From the NCBI RefSeq assembly GCF_016756495.1, contig NZ_AP023243.1, forward strand, positions 2,236,501 to 2,300,500: a DNA stretch of 64,000 bases, written 5' to 3'. The position numbers were made by a program, and so were the translations under genes. The stretch's first letter is position 1. The number at the start of each line of letters is the position of its first letter. Under the pieces are notes generated by a model, which ran no database searches, had not been told where the DNA came from, and saw nothing but the letters and a program-made list of their open reading frames with translations. This document shows positions 43,765 through 51,434 of this stretch, piece by piece. Source of the DNA: Mesorhizobium sp. 113-3-3 (GTDB lineage Bacteria; Pseudomonadota; Alphaproteobacteria; Rhizobiales; Rhizobiaceae).

Positions 43765-43779
43765 TTAACACGGGGTTAA
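43765..43779 (-). promoter_or_regulatory. Perfect CtrA box upstream of tail-anchored protein gene
   Basis: The plus strand reads TTAACACGGGGTTAA, exactly TTAA-N7-TTAA. It lies 24 bases before the start codon of the gene at 43127-43741 (minus strand), close enough to sit on its promoter. Chance occurrence is low in this GC-rich DNA. Confidence 0.7.
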
Positions 43780-43935
43780 CACAGGCGACGGCAAAATGCA
43801 CTGGCGAGATCAAGGGGACCAACGAGTTCCAGGCATGTTGCGCTGAAGCGCGTCGCGTAATGCGCTTCAGGTCTTTGTTCATGCATGTCGTTCTCCCGAA
43901 CCGAGGTCCCTTTTGGGCGACACGCATTAGGCAAC

Positions 43936-44739
43936 TCAACTGGCCGCGGCGGCGAGGTTGGGGCGAACGGGTCTGGCGCGGCGGTTCATATTGCGCCGGA
44001 TGATGCTGGCGATCAGGTCGGGTGCTTCCTCGATCAGCATATGGCCGGCCTCCAGCACATGATGCACATGAAAGCGCGCCGGCAGGTCATCCGCATGGGT
44101 GAAGGGCAGCACCGCGTCATCACTGCCCCACACCACCATCACCGGCATGGTCAGCCTGTCCAACTGCTCGCGCGGGATAACACCTTGCCGGTCGTCCCTG
44201 GTCATGACGGCGGCGATCTCGACGAGTTTTTCCGATTGTCCGGGCCGCTGGCGCATTTGGAACAGCATTTCGGCGATGTGTGGCGAAGGCGCGCTGGCAG
44301 GCCCTGACATCGCGCCAAGGCAGGCGCGGATCTCGGCAAGATCCCGCGCCCCGGCATAGCGGCGCAGCAAGGGGCCGTTGATCTCCGGGCCAAAACCGCC
44401 GGGCGCCAGAAGCGTCAGCGAGGCCACTTTCTCCGGCGCGGCCATAGCCATCAAGGCCGCCACCGCTCCACCCATCGAATGGCCAACGAGATGGATCCGC
44501 TTGACCGCGCGGGTCGCGAGGTCAGCAAGCACAGCTCTTGCCGCGACCTTTGCAGGCCCGGCCTCGGGAAAGTCGAGCGACAGGCCATGCCCCGGCAGAT
44601 CATAGGCAAGGGTGCGCGCGGCAGCAGAGAGCGGGGCGATCACGTCGCGCCAGACGTCGGAGCAACCGCCAAAACCGTGCAGCAGGACGATTGTCTTCGA
44701 GCCGGCACCCTGTTCGGCAGCATGGAGCGATGAGATCAT
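43936..44739 (-). CDS. Alpha/beta hydrolase
   Basis: A 267-residue hydrolase starting MISSLHAAEQGAGSKTIVLL. The oxyanion segment LLHGFGGCSDVW, nucleophile elbow GHSMGGAVA (Ser), acid in WGSDDAVLP and His in LEAGHMLIEEAP form the triad. It may be an esterase or a C-C bond hydrolase; no substrate is suggested by neighbours. The start at 44739 is preferred to an upstream TTG. Confidence 0.88.
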   Translation of the reverse strand: MISSLHAAEQGAGSKTIVLLHGFGGCSDVWRDVIAPLSAAARTLAYDLPGHGLSLDFPEAGPAKVAARAVLADLATRAVKRIHLVGHSMGGAVAALMAMAAPEKVASLTLLAPGGFGPEINGPLLRRYAGARDLAEIRACLGAMSGPASAPSPHIAEMLFQMRQRPGQSEKLVEIAAVMTRDDRQGVIPREQLDRLTMPVMVVWGSDDAVLPFTHADDLPARFHVHHVLEAGHMLIEEAPDLIASIIRRNMNRRARPVRPNLAAAAS

Positions 44740-44961
44740 GAAAGCGGAAGGTATCAAATTGCGGGAACGCGTGAAATGTGACTGGATTGCGCTTCGTCCA
44801 GAGCCATGGCCAGTAAAATCTTCGCGATTTTCGCGAGCGCTGGCATGTCATACGACGGGTTCGCCCGGCAAAAGCCGGCAGATCAGTCCGTTCGGCTCTT
44901 CGTCCGTGCGCGCGAACGCCCAACAATTCCATTGGTCCAACCCGTCCCGGCCTGCCGAAGG

Positions 44962-46737
44962 TCAGCTGGCGTTGCCGAGCCCGGCGGCGCGCAAGGCGCC
45001 GATCAGCTTCTCGGTCAGATCGGCCGGATATTTTCGGTCGATGAAAGTCGCGCGCGGATTGGCGGCGAATTTCGGGAATTTGGTGGTGAGTTCATCGAGC
45101 AGCTTGCCTGCCAGACTGTCCTGGCCGGAGATCCTGGCGCCGATCAGCCGCGCGGCAAGATAGTGCGATTTCGTCGCGGTGGTTCTCAGGGCGGAGCTGG
45201 CGATCGCGGCCTTGTCGGTGTCGCCGAGCATGAATTCGCCTGCGAAAAGCCCGAAATCCCACCATGTCGGATGGCCGCTGGAGGCATCCACCGCATGGGC
45301 CAGAAGGGGTGTTCCCTCGGCGTAACGGCCGGCGAAGACCAGCCCATAACCATAGGCGGCCGCCATGGCGACGTCATAGGGGTTGAGGTCATAGGCCTTG
45401 CGCATCCAGCGCAGCGCTTCGTCGGCATTGCCAAGACGCGAATTGATGTAGCCGTAGGAACGATGCGCGTAGGGACTGGTCGGGCCCATCTGCACGGCGC
45501 GATGGGCGAATGTGATCGCCTTTTCGATCGTCGCATCCGGCGGATAGGCGTAGTGGTCGTTCACGGCTTCAAGGTGCAACGAGGCGAGTTCGGAATAAAC
45601 AAGCGACGATTTTGCGCCGTTCTCGGCCAGGGTTTCCAGGCAGCGATAGGCGGCCTCATGGGTTCTGGCGTTCTGGTCGAGATAGTATTTGCCGTTGAGC
45701 AGCAGGCACTGCGTCAGGCCGTTCTGAATGCCGCTCTGCTCGATATAGTTGTAGATCGTGCCGGACGCGGGCAGCGCGGAACTCAGGATGCCCGCGATAC
45801 GGTCTTCGACGGCCGATGGCGCGCTGTCGGCAGCGGTCAGGTTGCGCGACAAAAGCACACGTCCGGTCGCCACGCTCTGCAGTTCGACGGTGATCTCGCC
45901 CGCGCCCGGTCCAGGCAGGACATCGAACATGAAGCTCGTCGCACTTGTGACCGGATCGGTCTTGTCGACGGTGTCGCGACCGATGAAGTCGATCGTGTCG
46001 AAGCCACTCAGCCCGGCGCGCAACGACGCGGCGACGCGGCTGGCGTCGGCGCCGCTGGCCTTGACGGCGATGTAGACAAGCGGCAAGGCCTCGCTGACAG
46101 GGGACGGCGCAATGCCGCTGGTCAGACCGGCGCTCTCGAACGTGGCCGGCAGATCGCCGCCGGCCAGCAATGCGCCGCTGCCCTGGCGCAGGATCAGGAC
46201 GCCGAGCATGGCGATGACTACGGCGATCGCCATCCAGAAGAACCTGAGATGGCGCGCCACCGAGGGCACGGGGGTTGCCGCCTGCGCCGGCGATGCAGCG
46301 GGCGCAACAGCATCCTCGGCAGCGGCAGGGTGCTCGGCCGGAGCCGATGCCGCTGGCGGCTGCTCGGCGGGTTTGGCCGCTTCCGGCAGACGGATCGCGT
46401 TGAGTTCATAGGCCGGCACGTAGCCGCCGCGTGGAATGGCGATGCGGACAGGCTCGGCGATGCCTTCATTGGCGAAATACTGCTGCAGCAATTCGCGCAG
46501 CCTGCCTGCCTGCACCCGCACGACGGCATCGGTCGACGGATCGAAATCGCCGTCCTTGCCGAAGACGTCCATGGCGATGGAAAAGCCCTTGAGCCTGTCG
46601 GCTTCGCCGGCCTGCTCGCGCTCGACGAGATAACGGATCAGTTTGCGCGCGCGCTCGGATCTTCCGAACGTTTCGCTGGCAAGCAGTCGCTCCAGTGTCT
46701 CGCGCACTGCGGGGGCGGCAGGCGTGGCATGCTGCAA
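44962..46737 (-). CDS. Membrane protein with wHTH-like N-terminus and TPR-type C-terminus
   Basis: A 591-residue protein. Residues 8-115 resemble the winged-helix-like domain found ahead of TPR or cyclase modules in rhizobia (FGRSERARKLIRYLVERE; LKGFSIAMDVFGKDGDFD; VRIAIPRGGYVPAYEL). A Pro/Ala-rich linker leads to one membrane helix (about 165-183, FFWMAIAVVIAMLGVLI). The periplasmic part has a beta-rich region then TPR-like helical repeats (ELASLHLEAVNDHYAY, HRSYGYINSRLGNADEALRW without full consensus). The arrangement recalls CadC-like one-component membrane regulators that sense in the periplasm. Target unknown. Confidence 0.8.
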   Translation of the reverse strand: MQHATPAAPAVRETLERLLASETFGRSERARKLIRYLVEREQAGEADRLKGFSIAMDVFGKDGDFDPSTDAVVRVQAGRLRELLQQYFANEGIAEPVRIAIPRGGYVPAYELNAIRLPEAAKPAEQPPAASAPAEHPAAAEDAVAPAASPAQAATPVPSVARHLRFFWMAIAVVIAMLGVLILRQGSGALLAGGDLPATFESAGLTSGIAPSPVSEALPLVYIAVKASGADASRVAASLRAGLSGFDTIDFIGRDTVDKTDPVTSATSFMFDVLPGPGAGEITVELQSVATGRVLLSRNLTAADSAPSAVEDRIAGILSSALPASGTIYNYIEQSGIQNGLTQCLLLNGKYYLDQNARTHEAAYRCLETLAENGAKSSLVYSELASLHLEAVNDHYAYPPDATIEKAITFAHRAVQMGPTSPYAHRSYGYINSRLGNADEALRWMRKAYDLNPYDVAMAAAYGYGLVFAGRYAEGTPLLAHAVDASSGHPTWWDFGLFAGEFMLGDTDKAAIASSALRTTATKSHYLAARLIGARISGQDSLAGKLLDELTTKFPKFAANPRATFIDRKYPADLTEKLIGALRAAGLGNAS

Positions 46738-46933
46738 GTGTCGATCCTCTCGAAGTCGGCACAGGTTGAGGCGCGATCATATAGGGCTCGCACCACCACA
46801 CAAGTATACACCCGTTATGCGATCGCGTACCTAACCGGATAATTTTCCGGTGGTTAATGACGCGACCGATGCCGGCTACCAAACAAGCACGCCGCCAGCG
46901 TCGGCCGTTTGAGGCCAAGGCCTTGTTCGGGCT

Positions 46934-46977
46934 CGAAAAATTGGCTGGCGCGAGAGCCGTTCAGCTCTCTCGCGCCA
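46934..46977 (-). terminator. Intrinsic terminator after leuA
   Basis: The inverted repeat TGGCGCGAGAG (46946-46956) and CTCTCGCGCCA (46967-46977) forms an 11-pair stem on the minus strand, followed by AATTTTTC after a short GCC spacer. It lies 11 bases past the leuA stop. Confidence 0.85.
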
Positions 46978-46988
46978 ATCAGCAAATG

Positions 46989-48734
46989 CTACCGCGTCTT
47001 GCGGCCGACGATGCGGTTGGCTGCCGAAGTCACCGCTTCCAGCGAGGCGGCGACGATGTTGGTGTTGATGCCGGCACCGAACAGCTTGCCGCCGGGATAT
47101 TCCATTTCGACATAGGAAATGGCGGACGCATTGGAGCCACGCTGCATCGAGTGTTCGGAATAATCGAGCACCGACATCTCGACGCCGACATGGCGCGACA
47201 GCGCATCGACGAAACCGTCGATCGGGCCTGTGCCGGTGCCGGATATGGTCACTTCCTTGCCCTTGTCGAGGATCACTGCCTCGACCACGCGCCGCCCCTT
47301 GACCACCGTGTCTGGATAGGTGTGGTGGTCGAGGAATTTCAGGCGCGCGCCCGGCTGGTCGACATAGGTTTCGAGGAAGCGCTCATAGATGCGCTTGGCC
47401 GGCACTTCCTTGCCTTCGGCGTCGGTGATCGCCTGGATCGCCTGGCTGAACTCTATCTGCAGGTTGCGCGGCAGATTGAGGCCATAATCAGCCTGCAGCA
47501 CATAGGCGATGCCGCCCTTGCCCGACTGCGAGTTGATGCGGATGATCGCCTCGTAGCTGCGGCCGACATCGGCCGGATCGATCGGCAGGTAGGGCACTTC
47601 CCACAGGCCGGTGTTGGCCTTCTTCAGCGCCTTCATGCCCTTGTTGATGGCGTCCTGGTGCGAGCCGGAAAAGGCGGTGTAGACGAGTTCGCCGACATAG
47701 GGATGGCGCTCTGGGATCTTCAACTGATTCGAATATTCGTAGACGTCCTTCATCCGGTTGATGTCGGAGCAATCGATGCCCGGGTCGACGCCTTGCGTGT
47801 ACATGTTGAGCGCCAGGGTGACGATGTCGACATTGCCGGTGCGCTCGCCATTGCCGAACAGCGTGCCTTCGACGCGGTCCGCACCCGCCATCAGACCGAG
47901 TTCGGTGGTGGCAATGCCGGTGCCGCGGTCATTGTGCGGATGCAGTGAGATGATCAGGTTCTCGCGGTTGTCGAGATTGCGGCACATCCATTCGATGCGG
48001 TCGGCATAGATGTTGGGCGTCGACATCTCGACCGTCGACGGCAGGTTGATGATCAGCTTGTTGTCTGAAGTCGGCCTGACGATCTCGGTGACGGCGTTGC
48101 AGATCTCCAGCGCGACTTCGAGCTCGGTGCCGGTAAAGCTTTCCGGCGAATATTCGAAGCGATAGCCGCCGCCAGCCTTGGCCGCCATGTCGGTGATCAT
48201 CTTGGCCGCGTCGGTGGCGATGCGCTTGATGCCGCCGACATCCTTTTCGAAGACGACGCGGCGCTGCAATTCGCTGGTCGAATTGTAGAAATGCACGATC
48301 GGGTTGGTGGCGCCCTTCAGCGCCTCGAAGGTGCGGGTGATCAGTTCGGGCCGGCATTGCACCAGCACCTGCAGCGACACGTCGGCGGGGACGTTGCCTT
48401 CCTCGATGCACCAGCGGGCGAAGTCGAAATCGGTCTGCGAGGCCGAGGGGAAGCCGATCTCGATCTCCTTGAAGCCCATGTCGAGCAGCAGGCCGAACAT
48501 GCGCGCCTTGCGCTCGTGGCCCATCGGGTCGATCAGCGCCTGGTTGCCGTCGCGCAGGTCGACCGAACACCAGATCGGCGCCTTGTCGATGACCTTGTTG
48601 GGCCAGGTGCGGTCGGTGAGGCCGACGGTCGGATAGGGTTGATATTTGCGGGCTGCCTCACGCATGCCGCGGGCCGGTTCCACGCCCCTGCCGGTGACCT
48701 CGGCATCAGGGCGGATTTGTTCTCGTGCGTTCAT
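46989..48734 (-). CDS. leuA: 2-isopropylmalate synthase
   Basis: This 581-residue enzyme commits acetyl-CoA and 2-oxoisovalerate to leucine synthesis. It is the long LeuA type. The catalytic DRE-TIM barrel signatures include WCSVDLRDGNQAL, VHFYNSTSELQRRVVF and SLHPHNDRGTGIATTELG; the C-terminal allosteric domain follows (GTGPIDGFVDAL). The ATG at 48734 matches the family; the upstream frame is noncoding leader. A short gene rich in Leu codons precedes it, implying regulation by leucine supply. Confidence 0.96.
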   Translation of the reverse strand: MNAREQIRPDAEVTGRGVEPARGMREAARKYQPYPTVGLTDRTWPNKVIDKAPIWCSVDLRDGNQALIDPMGHERKARMFGLLLDMGFKEIEIGFPSASQTDFDFARWCIEEGNVPADVSLQVLVQCRPELITRTFEALKGATNPIVHFYNSTSELQRRVVFEKDVGGIKRIATDAAKMITDMAAKAGGGYRFEYSPESFTGTELEVALEICNAVTEIVRPTSDNKLIINLPSTVEMSTPNIYADRIEWMCRNLDNRENLIISLHPHNDRGTGIATTELGLMAGADRVEGTLFGNGERTGNVDIVTLALNMYTQGVDPGIDCSDINRMKDVYEYSNQLKIPERHPYVGELVYTAFSGSHQDAINKGMKALKKANTGLWEVPYLPIDPADVGRSYEAIIRINSQSGKGGIAYVLQADYGLNLPRNLQIEFSQAIQAITDAEGKEVPAKRIYERFLETYVDQPGARLKFLDHHTYPDTVVKGRRVVEAVILDKGKEVTISGTGTGPIDGFVDALSRHVGVEMSVLDYSEHSMQRGSNASAISYVEMEYPGGKLFGAGINTNIVAASLEAVTSAANRIVGRKTR

Positions 48735-48760
48735 CGTCTTGTTCTCCCGGCGGCCCTCGG

Positions 48761-48778
48761 ATCCGTCTTTAGACGGAT
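48761..48778 (-). promoter_or_regulatory. Hairpin immediately upstream of leuA start
   Basis: ATCCGTC, loop TTTA, GACGGAT makes a perfect seven-pair hairpin ending 27 bases before the leuA ATG on the minus strand. No T-tract follows, so it is not a classical terminator, but it may pair alternatively within the leuL-leuA leader. Confidence 0.55.
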
Positions 48779-48845
48779 TGTTGGCGAGTGGCGCCTTTAC
48801 CAGATTTTCGTTCGCTTGATGTGACTGCCAATTTTGAGACTGGCC

Positions 48846-48890
48846 AAGGAGCATGCGCTTGCGCGGCGGTTCGACCGCCGGGCGCTCCTT
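48846..48890 (-). promoter_or_regulatory. Leader RNA hairpin overlapping leuL stop codon
   Basis: On the minus strand AAGGAGC and GCTCCTT close a 45-base hairpin with a strong inner stem CGGCGGT/ACCGCCG at 48864-48880. Its first bases overlap the leuL stop codon, so a ribosome stalled at the Leu codons or at the stop would change its folding. It is the best candidate for the switchable element of a leucine-controlled leader. Confidence 0.55.
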
Positions 48891-49006
48891 CAGCGAACCC
48901 GGCGATCGCCGATAAGGCCGAGAAGAAGCAGGGTCGAGGCAAGCGCGCGCACGGTCTCGCCGGCAAAGCCGGTCTGACGGGAAGCGGTGGTGGCGCGCGT
49001 GTTCAT
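48890..49006 (-). CDS. leuL: Leucine-rich leader peptide of leuA
   Basis: A 38-codon open frame begins ATGAACACGCGC at 49006 (or four codons earlier at 49018) and ends TGA at 48890. It holds the run LASTLLLLGL, with four consecutive Leu codons CTG CTT CTT CTC and two more flanking, near its end. A hairpin overlaps the stop codon and leuA follows 155 bases on. This is the architecture of amino-acid attenuation leader peptides. No typical T-tract terminator is seen, so the exact mechanism is uncertain. Confidence 0.7.
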   Translation of the reverse strand: MNTRATTASRQTGFAGETVRALASTLLLLGLIGDRRVR

Positions 49007-49162
49007 GCCGGTTCTCATACAGGAGCGGCCTGTGGGAGGCAAGCAGGGGCTGAATCCGTTGAACATTATCCCTAATTCAGGTGCTCTTCCCCAGGCGCTG
49101 CAAATGCGCCAGACTTGGGTGCCGGCGGGGCTGGGGTGCGTCGCCGCCATGAGGGGGTGTCG

Positions 49163-50329
49163 ATGAATTTCGTGTTCTTCTCGCCGCATTTTCCCACCAA
49201 CGGCGCCGATTTCTGCGACCGGCTGAAGAAGGCCGGCGCCACCGTGCTCGGCATTGGCGACGAGCCCTATGACGCGCTGAACAGCAAGCTGAAGAGCGCG
49301 CTTTCGGAATATTACCGCGTCGCCGACATGGAGGACTATGATCCGGTATTCCGGGCGATGGGGCATTTCATCCACAAATGGGGCCGCATCGACCGTTTCG
49401 AATCGCTCAACGAGCATTGGCTGGAGCTGGAAGCCAACATCCGCACGGACTTCAACATCTACGGCACCAAGCTCGATTTCGTGAAGAACCTGAAGCGCAA
49501 GAGCCGCATGCGCGCCTTCTTCCGCAAGAGCGGCGTCGAGACGATCGCGCAGCGCAAGTGTTCCGACCGTGCCGGCGCCATGACCTTCATCCGCCGCGTC
49601 GGCTATCCCGTGGTGGTGAAGCCGGATTCGGGCTCAGGCGCTTCCAACACCTTCAAGATCTCAAACACGGGGGAACTCGACCAGTTCTTCCGCGACAAGC
49701 CCGAGGACGTGACCTTCGTCATGGAGCAGTTCATCGAGGGGCTGGTGGTGACCTATGACGGGCTGGTCAACCGCGACGGCGAAGTGGTGCTGGCAGCCAG
49801 CCACCGCTACGACCAGAGCGTCATGGAGGTGGTCAACAAGGACCGCCACATGAGCTACACCTGTTTTCCCCATATCAGGCCAGCGGTCGAGGAGGCCGGC
49901 CGCAAGATCCTGAAGGCGTTCGACGTGCGAGAGCGCTTCTTTCATATCGAACTGTTCGAGACCAGGGACGACCGGATCATCGCGCTGGAGGTCAATATGC
50001 GCCCGCCTGGCGCCTGGATGACCGACGCCATCAACTACACGTTCGACATCGACGTCTACGCCGCATGGGCCGACATGGTGGTCAAGGACGCCGCCGGCGG
50101 ACCCTATGAGGGCAAGTATTTCACCGCCTATGCCAGCCGCAAGCGGCACCTCCACTATTTGCACAGCCATGAGGACGTGTTAGCGGCGCACGGCGACAAG
50201 ATCGTCCACCATCAGCCGATAGAAGAGGTTTTCAGCCGCGCCATGGGAAATTACGCCTATCAGATGCGCTCGAAGGATCAGGTGGAGCTGCGCGAGGCGG
50301 TCGCCTATATCCACGCGGAAAAGGCCTGA
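49163..50329 (+). CDS. ATP-grasp ligase of unknown substrate
   Basis: A 388-residue ATP-grasp enzyme starting MNFVFFSPHFPTNGADF after a GAGGGGG ribosome site. The N-terminal preATP-grasp fold resembles carbamoyl-phosphate/peptide ligases. ATP-binding features are present: YPVVVKPDSGSGA, VTFVMEQFIEG, FFHIELFE and a metal-binding end VNMRPPGAWMTDAINY. These enzymes join a carboxylate to an amine or thiol. It begins a three-gene operon with an esterase and an NTF2-like protein; what is ligated is unknown. Confidence 0.9.
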   Translation: MNFVFFSPHFPTNGADFCDRLKKAGATVLGIGDEPYDALNSKLKSALSEYYRVADMEDYDPVFRAMGHFIHKWGRIDRFESLNEHWLELEANIRTDFNIYGTKLDFVKNLKRKSRMRAFFRKSGVETIAQRKCSDRAGAMTFIRRVGYPVVVKPDSGSGASNTFKISNTGELDQFFRDKPEDVTFVMEQFIEGLVVTYDGLVNRDGEVVLAASHRYDQSVMEVVNKDRHMSYTCFPHIRPAVEEAGRKILKAFDVRERFFHIELFETRDDRIIALEVNMRPPGAWMTDAINYTFDIDVYAAWADMVVKDAAGGPYEGKYFTAYASRKRHLHYLHSHEDVLAAHGDKIVHHQPIEEVFSRAMGNYAYQMRSKDQVELREAVAYIHAEKA

Positions 50330-50333
50330 GGCC

Positions 50334-51110
50334 ATGGACATCTCCTATCACAAGCATTTCTCCGGCAAGCTCGGCCGCGACATGGAGTACAAGCGTTACG
50401 GCCATGCCGGCAGGCCGGTGGTGGTGTTCCCGACTTCGCAGGGGCGGTTCTACCAGTTCGAGGATTCCGGCGGGGTGGGCGCATTGGCCGAGTTCATCGA
50501 CACCGGCCGCATCCAGCTGTTCACCGTCGACGGCATCGATTCGGAATCCTTCTTCGACAAGCATGCCGACGCCGCGCATCGCATCGGCCGCCACGAGGCC
50601 TATTTCCGCTATGTGCGCGAGGAGGCGCTGCCGGAAATCCTGTCCACGGCATCGGCCGCCAATGGCGGACGCAAGCTGAAGCCGCTGTTCTCAGGCTGTT
50701 CGATGGGTGGCTACCATTCCTCGAACTTCGTCTTCCGCTTCCCGGAACTCGCCAGCGGCGTCATCTCGCTGTCGGGCGTCTATTCGGCCCGCGATTTCTT
50801 CGGCAAGGCGCTGGAAGGCGATATCTTCTACAACTCGCCGCTCGACTATCTGCCGGGCATCGTCGACCCGAAGCTTTTGGCCCGGCTCAAGGCGCTGCGG
50901 CTGATCTTCTGCTGCGGGCAGGGCGCCTGGGAAGAGCGCATGTTGGTCGAGACGCGCCAGCTGGAACAGATCCTGCGTGACAAATCCATTCCGGCCTGGG
51001 TCGACTATTGGGGCGGCGACGTCAGCCATGACTGGCCATGGTGGCACAAGCAGCTGGTCTATTTCTTCGGCCGCTGGCTGGATGATGATCTGATGCATAG
51101 ATTGGACTGA
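50334..51110 (+). CDS. Esterase D-like alpha/beta hydrolase
   Basis: A 258-residue hydrolase of the putative-esterase family. Nucleophile elbow FSGCSMGGYHS (Ser), acid and His appear toward the end (GGDVSHDWPWWHKQ). It starts four bases after the ATP-grasp stop, so the two should be made together. Such a ligase plus esterase pair implies making and trimming of an ester or amide, perhaps a small peptide-like metabolite (inference). Confidence 0.88.
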   Translation: MDISYHKHFSGKLGRDMEYKRYGHAGRPVVVFPTSQGRFYQFEDSGGVGALAEFIDTGRIQLFTVDGIDSESFFDKHADAAHRIGRHEAYFRYVREEALPEILSTASAANGGRKLKPLFSGCSMGGYHSSNFVFRFPELASGVISLSGVYSARDFFGKALEGDIFYNSPLDYLPGIVDPKLLARLKALRLIFCCGQGAWEERMLVETRQLEQILRDKSIPAWVDYWGGDVSHDWPWWHKQLVYFFGRWLDDDLMHRLD

Positions 51111-51424
51111 TGACCACGCCAGAATCCATTCGCCGCTTTGTCGAGGCCACAAACGCAGGCGACACGGAAGCCTTTCTCGACACCTTTGCCGACGACGCGT
51201 TCTTGAGCGACTGGGGACGATCCTTCCAGGGCCGCGAGCAGATCGCGCGCTGGAACCAGTCGGACAATATCGGCGTGAAATCGCATCTGCGTATCGTCAA
51301 CATCACCCCTGCGGAAGGCACCTATCGCGTCCGCATCGCCGTCAAGGGCAAGGGCTTCAACGGCGAGGGCGACATGACCTTCACGCTGGATGGCGATCGC
51401 ATCACGAGCCTCGTCATCACCTGA
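51110..51424 (+). CDS. NTF2-like/SnoaL-fold protein
   Basis: A 104-residue cone-shaped NTF2-like protein: PESIRRFVEATNAGDTEAFLDTF, then FLSDWGRSFQGREQIARW and a beta-rich end (TFTLDGDRITSLVIT). Its ATG overlaps the esterase stop (TGATG), indicating translational coupling. Such proteins bind or isomerise small molecules. It closes the three-gene operon. Confidence 0.85.
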   Translation: MTTPESIRRFVEATNAGDTEAFLDTFADDAFLSDWGRSFQGREQIARWNQSDNIGVKSHLRIVNITPAEGTYRVRIAVKGKGFNGEGDMTFTLDGDRITSLVIT

Positions 51425-51434
51425 CACCCGTAGC

